A stretch of DNA of 64,000 nucleotides. It comes from Nitrosomonadales bacterium (GTDB taxonomy: Bacteria; Pseudomonadota; Gammaproteobacteria; Burkholderiales; Gallionellaceae). Shown here piece by piece: positions 49,221 to 58,010 of this stretch (the stretch's first letter is position 1; every line of letters starts with the position of its first letter). The stretch lies in NCBI GenBank assembly GCA_023259055.1, contig JAHFQZ010000005.1, positions 205,237 to 269,236 on the forward strand, given 5' to 3'. The notes under the pieces are model-generated. The model saw only the letters and a program-made list of their open reading frames with translations. It was not told the DNA's origin and did no database searches. Both the position numbers and the translations under genes were made by a program.

Positions 49221-49316
49221 AGTCTCAGGGGTCAGAGTGATTTGTTTTCAGCCAACTGATATTTACAGAACGCCATGCCGCGCCGCCCTCGTCTGAGCCT
49301 TGCAGGTTTGCCGCAG
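49221..49316 (+). pseudogene. 5' fragment of a RAYT unit (96-bp duplicate)
   Basis: These 96 bases are identical to 51755-51850, covering the GGGGTCAG end, the upstream sequence and the first 14 codons (MPRRPRLSLAGLPQ) of the second RAYT gene. The copy stops abruptly and is followed 7 nt later by the left end of the first intact RAYT unit. Perfect identity implies a recent duplication or rearrangement. Confidence 0.85.
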
Positions 49317-49323
49317 AACAACT

Positions 49324-50136
49324 AAAGGGGTCAGCATCGCAATACTTTTGGAGCAGCCATGCCACGTCGCCCACGCATTAAATTAGCCGAAGTCCCGCAG
49401 CACGTTGTGCAGCGCGGAATCAATCGCGAGCCGTGTTTTTTTGCCGAGGAGGATTATCACTGCTACCTCCATTGGCTCCAGAAATCGGCTGCCGATTGGA
49501 ACTGCGCCATTCACGCTTATGTGCTGATGACCAACCATGTTCACTTGCTGGTGACATCGGAAAGACCGGATGGTATCGCCAAGCTGATGCAGGCAATCGG
49601 GCGGCGCTATGTGCAATATATCAACCGCAGTTATCACCGCACTGGCAGCCTGTGGGAAGGCCGATTCAAATCGAGCGTGGTACAGGCAGAAGAATATCTG
49701 CTGACCTGCATGCGTTACATCGAACTGAACCCGGTGCGCGCGAACATGGTGAACGATCCCGCGCAATATCGCTGGTCGAGTTACCGGTATAACGGATTAG
49801 GGCAAGCAGACGAGCGCATCGCACCTCACCCGCTATATCTTGGGTTGGGAAAGGAAGACGGTAACAGGTTGGCTGCCTATAGGGCGCTGTTTCGGAGCGA
49901 ACTGGACGGCGAGGCATTGGCAGACATACGCCTGGCGCTGTCACAGTGCCAGCCGCTGGGAAGTGATCGGTTCAACGAAATCATGTGTGCTGCGGCTGGA
50001 GTGCGGCGCGCGCAAAGACGGCCGGGCAGGCCGATGGCATCGCTCGATCAGGGTGTGCAAGTTGAAGATCAAGGTGAATTTGGATTTTGAACAGGAGATG
50101 AGAAATGCGAAAACTTTATGTGATGCTGACCCCTTT
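49324..50136 (+). mobile_element. RAYT unit 1 with perfect 15-bp terminal inverted repeats
   Basis: The left end AAAGGGGTCAGCATC (49324-49338) and the right end GATGCTGACCCCTTT (50122-50136) are exact reverse complements and enclose one transposase gene. RAYT proteins are tied to REP palindromes; here the GGGGTCAG signature marks each end. Confidence 0.8.
49359..50090 (+). CDS. REP-associated tyrosine transposase (Y1 family), copy 1
   Basis: A 243-residue single-strand HUH transposase of the IS200/RAYT branch. It starts MPRRPRIKLAEVPQHVVQRG and contains the HUH motif TNHVHLLV and the catalytic Tyr region IGRRYVQYINRSYHRTGSLW, followed by RYIELNPVRANMV and WSSYRYNG. Enzymes of this group cut at REP-type hairpins. 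It is intact and sits inside the 15-bp inverted repeats. Confidence 0.92.
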   Translation: MPRRPRIKLAEVPQHVVQRGINREPCFFAEEDYHCYLHWLQKSAADWNCAIHAYVLMTNHVHLLVTSERPDGIAKLMQAIGRRYVQYINRSYHRTGSLWEGRFKSSVVQAEEYLLTCMRYIELNPVRANMVNDPAQYRWSSYRYNGLGQADERIAPHPLYLGLGKEDGNRLAAYRALFRSELDGEALADIRLALSQCQPLGSDRFNEIMCAAAGVRRAQRRPGRPMASLDQGVQVEDQGEFGF

Positions 50137-50142
50137 GACTCA

Positions 50143-50375
50143 AAATCCTCATCTTCGACGAAGCCACCAGCAGCCTGGACAGCACCACCGCCGAACACTT
50201 CGCCGCCACGATCAACCAGCTAAAAGGCAAAGTAACGATGATGTTCATCACCCATGCGATGCCCAGGAACTTGCTGGTTGATGAGGTGGTGAGGATAGGG
50301 CAGGGGGCGTTAAGTGCGGTGAGTGATGTTCATGACGAAACAAAAAAGGAAGTTGCGGGAGGTGCGCATGGATAG
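50143..50375 (+). pseudogene. 3' fragment of a second type I exporter gene
   Basis: The sequence is a close but not identical copy of the last 235 nt of the exporter at 44075 (KILIFDEATSSLDSTTAEHF, then THAMPRNLLVDEVVRIGQG), ending in TAG. The differences are scattered, so it is a diverged paralogue and not a fresh duplication. Its upstream part has been replaced by RAYT unit 1. A start-like ATGGATAGCC overlaps its end, matching the adaptor position in the first copy. Confidence 0.8.
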
Positions 50376-50391
50376 CCATCGCGATGCACCA

Positions 50392-50607
50392 GCAGGCATC
50401 CGGCTTGCCTTGGCGCAGGGTCAGCCACTGGGAAGCGAACGGTTCAGCGAAATCGTGTGTGCCGCTAATGGCGTGAGGCGTGGCAAAGAAAGCCGGGCAG
50501 GCCGATGGCAAAACGCGATCAAAGTGTGCGAGTTGAAGATCAAACCGATTTTGGATTTTGAACAGGAGGAGAAAAATGCAAAAACATAATGCGATGCTGA
50601 CCCCTTT
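50392..50607 (+). pseudogene. 3' fragment of another RAYT unit
   Basis: The frame IRLALAQGQPLGSERFSEIV, then CAANGVRRG, is homologous to the C-terminus of RAYT copy 1, and the fragment ends with the identical right end GATGCTGACCCCTTT (50593-50607). The 5' part of the gene is missing. Its last bases run into the coding sequence of the LprI-like gene. Confidence 0.8.
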
Positions 50608-51619
50608 AATTTGCGTGGGATGGCTGATGCTGAGCTTTACTTCTTACGCGGCGAGCTTTGATTGTGCGAAGGCGGCGAGCAAGGTTGAGAAGCTCATTTG
50701 CGGCGATGCGGAAATATCGAAGCTCGACGAGGAATTGAACTTGGTTTACAAAACCGCACTTCAAGATGCGAAGCAGGCCGAGGCCATTAGGCAGGCACAG
50801 AAGCAGTGGATCAGGGAACGGAATGGCTGTGAGGATGCCGCTTGTGTGAAGCGGGCTTATGAAGAGCGATTGCATGGGCTGACATCGGTTTCAGAGAAAG
50901 CTATTTACAAGCAGAAAACGAAGCCGCGCTTTACCGTAACCGAAGGCAAAGGCTGGACAGTATGCGAGAGCTACGCAAAGTTTTTGAACAATCTACCGGT
51001 GGAAGAGGCTTACCCTATTTGTCATCTCAAGCTGAGCCCAGACTTCCCGGACCTGAAGGAGCCGGATTGGGAGGAGATGGATATACCGTCCAATCTGGAA
51101 CTTGTCTATGGCATTGAGAAAATCCTTTCACCCAGTGAACATGATCGGCCTGTTGATTCCTTTGATCACTGGAAAACGGTTTATGAGCGGCAGCTACATA
51201 ATGGCGAAGCCTCACCCCGGCTGCGTCGCACACGTCTTGCTTTACTTGATAATGGCCCTGTAGAAACCATTCTTGCGTATGACCCGGATCGTAAGGCTTG
51301 CGAGAGGAAAGCCAAGGAGAAGGGGTACATATTTGATGCGATTCACACCAGCCTGTTTTTATGGGATGAACGGGAACAGAAAATACAGCCGTATATAAGC
51401 AGCTTGGCTTTTGCTGGCCTGCCGAGAGAGTTGCTGTTGTTTCAGCGAAAACCGTTCACTTTTGGGTTATGGCTGGATTTGCCTAAAGACGCAATCGCCT
51501 TTGGCTATTTTAATGTAAATCATTTTAAAAAAGTTGGAGCAGAGCCTTATGCCAACTTGTTTCGCTGCAAAATTAGTTTTGAAATGCCACGTGAACTTTA
51601 TGAAAGGATGATCAAATGA
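50576..51619 (+). CDS. LprI-like (lysozyme inhibitor family) protein
   Basis: A 347-residue exported protein. The signal peptide (ICVGWLMLSFTSYAASF) is followed by an LprI/DUF1311-type domain (about 25-95) with FDCAKAASKVEKLICGDAEI and KQWIRERNGCEDAACVKRAY, whose cysteines fit the usual disulphides, and then about 240 residues I do not recognise. LprI-type proteins inhibit lysozyme. The ribosome binding site AGGAGG, the ATG and the first 10 codons (MQKHNAMLTP) come from the right end of a RAYT fragment. Its stop overlaps the next ATG (ATGA). Confidence 0.72.
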   Translation: MQKHNAMLTPLICVGWLMLSFTSYAASFDCAKAASKVEKLICGDAEISKLDEELNLVYKTALQDAKQAEAIRQAQKQWIRERNGCEDAACVKRAYEERLHGLTSVSEKAIYKQKTKPRFTVTEGKGWTVCESYAKFLNNLPVEEAYPICHLKLSPDFPDLKEPDWEEMDIPSNLELVYGIEKILSPSEHDRPVDSFDHWKTVYERQLHNGEASPRLRRTRLALLDNGPVETILAYDPDRKACERKAKEKGYIFDAIHTSLFLWDEREQKIQPYISSLAFAGLPRELLLFQRKPFTFGLWLDLPKDAIAFGYFNVNHFKKVGAEPYANLFRCKISFEMPRELYERMIK

Positions 51620-51774
51620 GCCTCGCCAATTTACACACCCTGCTTGACAGCGCCACCGATCTAAATTCTGAATTCAAGCAGCAGCGTCTCGCCATCCTGA
51701 GTTTGTTTGAAGGCAATATCCCGACGCCGTATTTTGACGGCAAGGGCATCATCCAGTCTCAGGGGTCAGAGTGA
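51616..51774 (+). pseudogene. gene cut off by RAYT unit 2
   Basis: The frame MSLANLHTLLDSATDLNSEF starts by coupling to the LprI-like gene and runs 46 codons to YFDGKGII before entering the end of RAYT unit 2, where it stops. The segment IPTPYFDGKGII resembles the start of lysozyme-like domains, which would fit its partner, but this is a weak resemblance. Confidence 0.5.
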
Positions 51775-51808
51775 TTTGTTTTCAGCCAACTGATATTTAC
51801 AGAACGCC

Positions 51809-52537
51809 ATGCCGCGCCGCCCTCGTCTGAGCCTTGCAGGTTTGCCGCAGCACATTGTGCAGCGGGGCAATAACCGCCAGCCTTGTTTTTTTGCCGAGGA
51901 CGATTATCGTTTTTACCTGCACTGGCTGCGGCTGGGAGCCGAACGTTACGGGTGCGAGATCCATGCTTATGCGTTGATGACGAACCATGTGCATGTGCTT
52001 GCGACGCCGAAGTCGCCTAATGCGGTATCCAGATTGATGCAGTCCATCGGGCGGCGCTATGTGCAGTATGTGAACCGCACATACCGGCGTAGCGGCACGC
52101 TATGGGAGGGGCGTTTCAAGGCGAGTCTGGTGAATGCGGAGGAATATTTGCTGCTTTGTTATCGTTACATCGAGTTGAACCCGGTACGGGCAGGGATGGT
52201 GCAAGACCCAGGCGAATACGTTTGGTCGAGCTACCGCTGGCATGGTTTGGGAGAGGCGAATGCGCTCATCAAGGATCATGCGCTTTATCTGGGGATGGGG
52301 CCGGAGGATGCCTTGCGGCAACAGGCATACCGGGCATTATTTCGCGCGCAGCTGGACGATGAGGCGCTGGCCGAGATACGCAAAGCGACCCAGCAGGGGT
52401 TGCCTTTGGGCGGAGAGTGGTTTCGCGAGGAGGTGGCGGCTGTGCTGGGGCGGCGCTTGGGGTATGGGCGTCGAGGCAGGCCGGAGGGGGTGGATGCAGG
52501 CGGCGCTCTTCCGGGCCAGGAGGATTTCGGGTTTTAG
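51809..52537 (+). CDS. REP-associated tyrosine transposase (Y1 family), copy 2
   Basis: A 242-residue RAYT with MPRRPRLSLAGLPQHIVQRG, HUH motif TNHVHVLATP, Tyr region IGRRYVQYVNRTYRRSGTLW and RYIELNPVRAGMV. It is clearly different from copy 1 along its length, so the two arrived separately. The left end, CTCAGGGGTCAG, is at about 51759; no matching right end is visible after the stop. Confidence 0.92.
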   Translation: MPRRPRLSLAGLPQHIVQRGNNRQPCFFAEDDYRFYLHWLRLGAERYGCEIHAYALMTNHVHVLATPKSPNAVSRLMQSIGRRYVQYVNRTYRRSGTLWEGRFKASLVNAEEYLLLCYRYIELNPVRAGMVQDPGEYVWSSYRWHGLGEANALIKDHALYLGMGPEDALRQQAYRALFRAQLDDEALAEIRKATQQGLPLGGEWFREEVAAVLGRRLGYGRRGRPEGVDAGGALPGQEDFGF

Positions 52538-52614
52538 CATGCAGAGAGCGGGCGGGTTGGAAGCGCCATGCGGTTACTGAGTTTTGACCATTTACGCTTA
52601 TCGGCTTATTGGGG

Positions 52615-52644
52615 TTGAGCAACACCCCCAATAAAGGGTAGAAT
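52615..52644 (+). promoter_or_regulatory. rpsO promoter
   Basis: TTGAGC (52615-52620), an 18-nt spacer and TAGAAT (52639-52644) form a sigma-70-type promoter about 25-30 nt before the rpsO start. Confidence 0.6.
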
Positions 52645-52673
52645 GCTGCACTTTTTTCAGGAGAGCAAAACCA

Positions 52674-52943
52674 ATGGCAATTACCGCCGCGCAAAAAGCG
52701 CAAATCGTGACCGACTTTCAACGCGCAAAAAGCGATACCGGTTCCCCCGAAGTGCAGGTGGCATTGATTACTGCACGTATTACATATCTGACCGAGCATT
52801 TCAAGGATAATGTCAAGGATCATCATTCCCGTCGCGGTCTGCTGCGTCTGGTGAGCCGTCGCCGCAAGCTGCTGGATTATCTCAAGAGCAAGAATGACGC
52901 GGGATATCGCGCGTTGATTCAACGCCTGGAAATCCGCAAGTAA
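52674..52943 (+). CDS. rpsO: 30S ribosomal protein S15
   Basis: The canonical 89-residue S15: [40 protein letters not shown], then [10 protein letters not shown] and the RLEIRK end. It binds 16S rRNA early in 30S assembly. AGGAGAG precedes the ATG. The pnp gene follows, as in most proteobacteria. Confidence 0.98.
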   Translation: MAITAAQKAQIVTDFQRAKSDTGSPEVQVALITARITYLTEHFKDNVKDHHSRRGLLRLVSRRRKLLDYLKSKNDAGYRALIQRLEIRK

Positions 52944-52952
52944 CAGATTGTA

Positions 52953-52999
52953 CCCAACGGGTCGCTTATGCGGCCCGTGTTGTTTTGTCTTTTCAATTC
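52953..52999 (+). terminator. hairpin between rpsO and pnp
   Basis: ACGGG-CGC on the left pairs with GCG-CCCGT on the right around a TTAT loop and is followed by a U-rich stretch. It is in the place of the rpsO terminator/RNase III processing site of E. coli and may be a partial terminator. Confidence 0.55.
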
Positions 53000-53043
53000 G
53001 CGTGGCGCGGTTGCGCGTCGTGTCATCCACAAAGAGGTCTATC

Positions 53044-55152
53044 TTGAGTCATTATAAAAAAACATTAGCGTTCGGCAATCATCAACTGACGCTGGAAACT
53101 GGTGAGATCGCCCGTCAGGCCAGTGGTGCGGTGATGGTCAGCCTGGACGATACCATGGTGTTGGTCACGGTGGTTGGCAGGAAAGATGCCAAGCCTGAAC
53201 AGGATTTTTTCCCGCTGACTGTGGATTACCAGGAAAAAACTTATGCTGCGGGCAAGATTCCCGGTAGTTTCTTTAAACGCGAAGGCCGCCCGAGCGAGAA
53301 GGAAATTCTGACTTCGCGTCTGATTGATCGTCCACTACGTCCGCTGTTTCCGGAAAGTTTTTACAACGAAGTACAAATCGTTGCGACGGTGATGTCTTCG
53401 GATAGCGAAATAGATTCCGACATTCCAGCGATGATTGGCGCATCTGCCGCGTTGGCGCTATCCGGCATTCCTTTCGATGGCCCGATAGGCGCGGCGCGCG
53501 TGGGCTATGCCAACGGTCAATACCTGCTCAATCCGACCGCCACTGAACTCCTGACATCGCAAATGGATCTGGTGGTAGCCGGTACCGAGCGCGCCGTACA
53601 GATGGTGGAATCCGAAGCGCAACAGCTGCCTGAAGAAATTATGTTGGGCGCGGTGATGTTCGGCCACGAACAGATGCAAGTGGTGATACAGGCGATCAAT
53701 GAAATGGCCGATGCGGTTGGGGCCCCTGCCTGGGATTGGACTGCGCCTGCCAAGGACGAAGCCTTGATTGCACAGATTGCCAGCTTGGCCGAAGCCGAAC
53801 TTGGAAAGGCTTATGCGATTCGTTCCAAGCAAGCGCGTACCGATGCAGTGGCCGCGATTCACGACAAGGTTATGGCGGCAATGGCGCCGGAAGTCGTTGC
53901 CAGCCAGAAGAACCACATCAATGATTTGTTCAGCGCGCTGGAAGCCAAAATTGTGCGCGGACAAATCCTGAGCGGCGAACCGCGCATCGATGGCCGCGAC
54001 ACCCGCACTGTGCGTCCGATTACCATTCGCAATGGCGTATTGCCGCGCACCCACGGTTCTTCGTTGTTCACTCGCGGTGAAACACAGGCCATCGTGGTTG
54101 CGACACTTGGCAGTATGCGCGATGCACAGAAAGTGGACGCGCTACAAGGCGAATATATAGACCGCTTCATGCTGCATTACAACTTCCCGCCGTATTCCAC
54201 CGGTGAAACCGGCCGCGTAGGCACGCCAAAACGTCGCGAAATCGGCCATGGCCGTTTGGCCAAGCGCGCGCTGGTTGCGGTGTTGCCCAGCGAAGATGAT
54301 TTCGGTTATGCCATCCGCGTGGTATCGGAAATTACCGAATCGAACGGCTCCAGCTCGATGGCTTCGGTATGCGGTGGCTGCCTGTCGTTGCTGGATGCAG
54401 GCGTGCCCCTTAAAGCGCATGTGGCGGGAATCGCTATGGGGCTGATCAAGGAAGGCAACCGCTTCGCAGTGCTGACCGATATTCTCGGCGATGAAGATCA
54501 CTTGGGCGATATGGATTTCAAAGTGGCAGGTAGCGAAACCGGTATTACCGCCCTGCAAATGGACATCAAGATCAACGGAATCACTCGAGACATTATGCAG
54601 GCCGCTTTGATCCAGGCTCGCGAAGGCCGAATGCACATTCTGGGTTTGATGAAGCAAGCCGTGCCTCAGGCCCGTACCGAAGTGTCCGATTTTGCGCCGC
54701 GTATGATCAAGATGAAGATCAATCCTGAAAAAATTCGCGATGTGATCGGCAAGGGCGGGGCGGTTATTCGCGCATTGACCGAAGAAACCGGCACGACTAT
54801 CGACATCGACGACAGCGGCAACATCACTATAGCTTGCGTAAGTGGCGATGCCGGCAATTTAGCCAAGAAGCGCATTGAGGATATTGTGGCAGATGTCGAA
54901 GTCGGCAAGATTTATGAGGGGCCGGTGGTCAAACTGCTCGACTTTGGCGCTTTGGTGAATATTTTGCCGGGCAAGGACGGTTTGTTGCATATCTCCCAAA
55001 TTGCCCATGAACGCGTCAACAGCGTGTCAGACCACCTCAAGGAAGGTCAGATTGTGCGCGTTAAGGTGCTTGAAGTTGATGACAAGGGGCGTATGAAGCT
55101 GAGCATGAAGGTATTGCTGCCTGCACCTGAGGCCGCCGCCACTACCGAGTAA
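53044..55152 (+). CDS. pnp: polynucleotide phosphorylase
   Basis: A 702-residue PNPase: two RNase PH-like domains ([33 protein letters not shown] and [18 protein letters not shown], then [16 protein letters not shown] HYNFPPYS), a KH domain ([18 protein letters not shown]) and an S1 domain ([20 protein letters not shown]). It degrades RNA 3' to 5' with phosphate. The start is a TTG at 53044, chosen for AGAGG 6 nt upstream and the family start [10 protein letters not shown]; no ATG fits. Confidence 0.95.
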   Translation: MSHYKKTLAFGNHQLTLETGEIARQASGAVMVSLDDTMVLVTVVGRKDAKPEQDFFPLTVDYQEKTYAAGKIPGSFFKREGRPSEKEILTSRLIDRPLRPLFPESFYNEVQIVATVMSSDSEIDSDIPAMIGASAALALSGIPFDGPIGAARVGYANGQYLLNPTATELLTSQMDLVVAGTERAVQMVESEAQQLPEEIMLGAVMFGHEQMQVVIQAINEMADAVGAPAWDWTAPAKDEALIAQIASLAEAELGKAYAIRSKQARTDAVAAIHDKVMAAMAPEVVASQKNHINDLFSALEAKIVRGQILSGEPRIDGRDTRTVRPITIRNGVLPRTHGSSLFTRGETQAIVVATLGSMRDAQKVDALQGEYIDRFMLHYNFPPYSTGETGRVGTPKRREIGHGRLAKRALVAVLPSEDDFGYAIRVVSEITESNGSSSMASVCGGCLSLLDAGVPLKAHVAGIAMGLIKEGNRFAVLTDILGDEDHLGDMDFKVAGSETGITALQMDIKINGITRDIMQAALIQAREGRMHILGLMKQAVPQARTEVSDFAPRMIKMKINPEKIRDVIGKGGAVIRALTEETGTTIDIDDSGNITIACVSGDAGNLAKKRIEDIVADVEVGKIYEGPVVKLLDFGALVNILPGKDGLLHISQIAHERVNSVSDHLKEGQIVRVKVLEVDDKGRMKLSMKVLLPAPEAAATTE

Positions 55153-55170
55153 GCTGTTCGTTCAACAACA

Positions 55171-55203
55171 AAGCCCCGCGAGAAATCTGCGGGGCTTTTT
55201 TGT
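55171..55203 (+). terminator. rho-independent terminator after pnp
   Basis: The stem AAGCCCCGC / GCGGGGCTT with a 9-nt loop is followed by a run of T residues. Confidence 0.9.
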
Positions 55204-55220
55204 TTCAAAAAACGTAGTTG

Positions 55221-55348
55221 TCCGCAGATTACGCCGATTTCCGCCGATTAATCAAAAGACCTCTTTGTATTGCCGAACCACCGCTCGGGTGATGTGAAAT
55301 TTGCAGACAACCCTATGAAAATCTGCGCTAATCTGCGTAATCTGCGGA
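55221..55348. repeat. 14-bp inverted repeat between pnp and dksA
   Basis: TCCGCAGATTACGC (55221-55234) and GCGTAATCTGCGGA (55335-55348) are exact reverse complements. The arms contain further AATCTGCG repeats. This is a common extragenic repeat type and codes for nothing. Confidence 0.6.
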
Positions 55349-55361
55349 TTGAACTGAGGTT

Positions 55362-55784
55362 TTATTTCGCTACTTGTTTCTCGCGAATTTCGTCCAGGGT
55401 TTTGCAGTCGATACAAAGAGTGGCGGTTGGCCTGGCTTCAAGACGGCTTAAACCAATCTCGACACCGCAATTATCGCAGTAGCCGTATTCACCTGCATCA
55501 ATTTTGGCGATCATTTCATTGATCTTCTTGATGAGCTTGCGCTCGCGGTCGCGGTTACGCAGTTCCAGTCCCATGTCCGATTCTTGTGTGGCACGGTCAT
55601 TCGGGTCGGCAAATACCGTTGCCTCATCCTGCATGGTGTGTACGGTGCGGTCGATATCCTTACCCAAACCTTCCTTGATGTCGTTCATGATCTGGCGAAA
55701 ATGATCGAGTTGTTTGGGGTTCATGTATGCCTCGCCCTTCTTGGCTTTGTAAGGGACGACGGGCTTATGTAGCTGTTCCGGCAT
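55362..55784 (-). CDS. dksA: RNA polymerase-binding transcription factor DksA
   Basis: A 140-residue DksA with the coiled coil, the acidic tip DPNDRATQESD and the four-Cys zinc finger CDNCGVEIGLSRLEARPTAT...CIDC. It works with ppGpp on RNA polymerase. It lies alone on the minus strand. Confidence 0.95.
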   Translation of the reverse strand: MPEQLHKPVVPYKAKKGEAYMNPKQLDHFRQIMNDIKEGLGKDIDRTVHTMQDEATVFADPNDRATQESDMGLELRNRDRERKLIKKINEMIAKIDAGEYGYCDNCGVEIGLSRLEARPTATLCIDCKTLDEIREKQVAK

Positions 55785-55853
55785 TGCATTTCTCCAACGG
55801 GATAAAATTAAAGTGCGCTTTAATACCAGAAAGCAGCTTATTGAGCAACTATA

Positions 55854-56576
55854 TTAACTTGCCCCCAGCAGCAGAAACAGGCTAGGGCGCTTATTTAATT
55901 GCGGAGCGCGCTGCAATTTCCATTGCGCGATGGAACGCGTCTGGATTTGTTCGTTAGGCAAAGTAATGTCCGTGGCCACGCACAGCTGTGTTTGCGGGCG
56001 GCAGTGTGCTAGCAAAGCACCGAACATTTTTTCATTGCGGTAAGGCGTCTCGATGAACAACTGAGTTTGTTTGCGCCGTGTTGATTCGGCTTCCAATGCC
56101 ACAATCGATGCTTTTCTTTTCACATCTTCGATGGGCAGGTAGCCGTGAAAGGCGAAGCACTGGCCATTCAGCCCTGATGCCATCAGTGCCAGCAGGATGG
56201 AGGAGGGGCCGACCAGCGGCACGACGCGAATGCCATGCCGGTGCGCCAGATTCACCAAATCGGCACCGGGATCAGCGATGCCCGGACAGCCCGCCTCGGA
56301 AATGATGCCGACATCTTTTCCGTCCTGCAGGGGCACTAGCAGTTCCGCTAATTCTTTAGGCGCAGTATGTTCGTTAAGCGTGGCGAAATGAATCGTCTGG
56401 ATCGGCTGTTCGGGTTTAAGCGCGGAAAGAAATTGCCGCGCTGTCTTGGGTTGCTCCACTACGAAATGATGCAGCTTGCGTGCCACGTCGATGACGTGTT
56501 GAGGCAATACTTGTTCGGCTGGGGTGTCGCCCAACGTGCAGGGAATCAGGTAGAGCGTGCCCGGACTGGTCGTCAT
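55854..56576 (-). CDS. RsmI-like SAM-dependent (tetrapyrrole-type) methyltransferase
   Basis: A 240-residue protein of the RsmI fold: LYLIPCTLGD, EHTAPKELAELL, ISEAGCPGIADPGADLV, GPSSILLALMASGL, and IETPYRNEKMFGALLAHCRP. It is shorter than true RsmI (about 280) and lacks its C-terminal part, as in the paralogue usually found beside maf. It probably methylates RNA, but the target of this paralogue is not established. A 2-nt gap separates it from maf, which is upstream in the same minus-strand operon. Confidence 0.88.
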   Translation of the reverse strand: MTTSPGTLYLIPCTLGDTPAEQVLPQHVIDVARKLHHFVVEQPKTARQFLSALKPEQPIQTIHFATLNEHTAPKELAELLVPLQDGKDVGIISEAGCPGIADPGADLVNLAHRHGIRVVPLVGPSSILLALMASGLNGQCFAFHGYLPIEDVKRKASIVALEAESTRRKQTQLFIETPYRNEKMFGALLAHCRPQTQLCVATDITLPNEQIQTRSIAQWKLQRAPQLNKRPSLFLLLGAS

Positions 56577-56578
56577 TG

Positions 56579-57163
56579 TCAGAACAGGCGCACGTTTTCG
56601 CGGCGCAGCATTTCAATCAGCAGAATCAGCGGCAGGCCGATCAGCGCATTCGGGTCGTCGCCGGTCATTTTGCTCATCAGTGCGATGCCCAGCCCCTCTG
56701 ATTTTGCGCTGCCTGCGCAGTGGTAGGGTTGCTCCTTGAGCAAGTAGCCTTCGATTTCGGCATCGCTGAGATCGTGTAGCGTGACAAAATTTTCCGCGAC
56801 GTCGGTTTGAACGTTGCCGGTCTTGCTGTTTAACAGCGCCAGCGCAGTATAGAAACAAGTAGTCTTGCCGCGCATGGCGCGCAATTGCCAGACTGCATTA
56901 TCGTGGGTGAGCGGCTTGCCAAGTTGTTGTCCTTCCAGCAGGGCGACCTGGTCGGAGCCGATAATCAGCGCGTCAGGGTAATGGCCAGCCACTGCACGAG
57001 CCTTTTCCTGCGCGAGGCGCATCGAAGTGGCTCTCGCCGATTCATGCGGCAAGGGCGTTTCATCTACATTGGGTGAGGCGGTCTCAAAAGGGAGCAGCAG
57101 CCTTTTGAGCAGTTCGCTTCGGTATATGGAGGTGGAGGCAAGGACAAGCAACGGAGAATTCAA
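56579..57163 (-). CDS. maf: Maf/YceF family nucleotide pyrophosphatase
   Basis: A 194-residue Maf protein: [57 protein letters not shown] and [13 protein letters not shown]. The sequence matches the YceF subgroup, which hydrolyses 7-methyl-GTP. It is divergent from yceD, whose promoter lies between the two genes. Confidence 0.92.
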   Translation of the reverse strand: MNSPLLVLASTSIYRSELLKRLLLPFETASPNVDETPLPHESARATSMRLAQEKARAVAGHYPDALIIGSDQVALLEGQQLGKPLTHDNAVWQLRAMRGKTTCFYTALALLNSKTGNVQTDVAENFVTLHDLSDAEIEGYLLKEQPYHCAGSAKSEGLGIALMSKMTGDDPNALIGLPLILLIEMLRRENVRLF

Positions 57164-57181
57164 CGATATTCCTTAGGTTTT

Positions 57182-57210
57182 TTGACAGAAAGCGGCGAAA
57201 AATATATCAT
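57182..57210 (+). promoter_or_regulatory. yceD-rpmF promoter
   Basis: TTGACA (57182-57187), a 17-nt spacer and TATCAT (57205-57210) form a strong sigma-70-type promoter. The yceD ATG is only 9 nt after the -10, so the mRNA would have almost no leader. Confidence 0.7.
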
Positions 57211-57219
57211 GCGCGCCTC

Positions 57220-57729
57220 ATGCATGCACGGTCTTTCATCGATAGCTTGGATTTTGCCAGAAATGGCCAGAAAATTAGCGGTGAAGTGCTGATTGCCCAA
57301 CTGCCGCGTTTGCTGGATGTGCTGGAAAATCCGCGCGGAGTTTTGAGCTACAAAGTACAAGGTGTTGAGGATAAGCATGGCATCCCAGCGCTGGATGTCA
57401 GCATAACCGGGAGCTGTCAGTTGCGTTGTCAGCGCTGTCTGAATGGTTTGGACTATACAATAAAGCTTGATACACGCTTGTTGTTGCGCAACCAGGCAAG
57501 TTTGGACGCACTGAATGATAACGTTGCAGGCGGTGAGGAAGAAGAGTTCGATAGCATTTTGGCAGATGCGCACTTGGATGTGCTGGATCTGCTGGAAGAA
57601 GAGATTTTGTTAAGCCTGCCAATCGCGCCTAAACATGAGTTGGGTGCTTGCCAGGCGACAGATAGCGAGAACGTAAGGGAAGAAGAGCAGCATCCTTTTG
57701 CGGTTTTAGCGAAATTGAAGCGTAATTAA
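57220..57729 (+). CDS. yceD: YceD (DUF177), 23S rRNA accumulation protein
   Basis: A 169-residue DUF177 protein with the Cys pair motif [18 protein letters not shown] and the acidic [30 protein letters not shown]. YceD supports 23S rRNA levels. It is followed 16 nt later by rpmF, the universal arrangement. Confidence 0.93.
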   Translation: MHARSFIDSLDFARNGQKISGEVLIAQLPRLLDVLENPRGVLSYKVQGVEDKHGIPALDVSITGSCQLRCQRCLNGLDYTIKLDTRLLLRNQASLDALNDNVAGGEEEEFDSILADAHLDVLDLLEEEILLSLPIAPKHELGACQATDSENVREEEQHPFAVLAKLKRN

Positions 57730-57745
57730 TTTTAGGAGTATTAGC

Positions 57746-57925
57746 ATGGCAGTTCAACAGAATAAAAAGTCCGCATCCAAGCGTGGTATGCACCGTGCCC
57801 ACGATTTTTTGACAAACCCGGCGCTAGCGGTTGAGCCAACCACGGGCGAAAACCATCTACGTCACCACATCAGCCCAAGCGGCTTTTATCGTGGCAAAAA
57901 GGTAGTTAAGATCAAGGGCGAATAA
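57746..57925 (+). CDS. rpmF: 50S ribosomal protein L32
   Basis: A 59-residue L32: [20 protein letters not shown] then [10 protein letters not shown] and [12 protein letters not shown]. It has the beta/gamma-proteobacterial form without zinc-binding cysteines. AGGAG precedes the ATG. Confidence 0.97.
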   Translation: MAVQQNKKSASKRGMHRAHDFLTNPALAVEPTTGENHLRHHISPSGFYRGKKVVKIKGE

Positions 57926-57936
57926 GAATCTAATAA

Positions 57937-57976
57937 ACGCAGCCGATCATTTATGATCGGCTGCGTTTTCTTTTTT
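57937..57976 (+). terminator. rho-independent terminator after rpmF
   Basis: The long perfect stem ACGCAGCCGATCA-TTTA-TGATCGGCTGCGT is followed by a T-rich run; it separates rpmF from plsX. Confidence 0.9.
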
Positions 57977-58010
57977 ATTACCGTTTTTATATCACCCTAA
58001 GGATCGCTTA

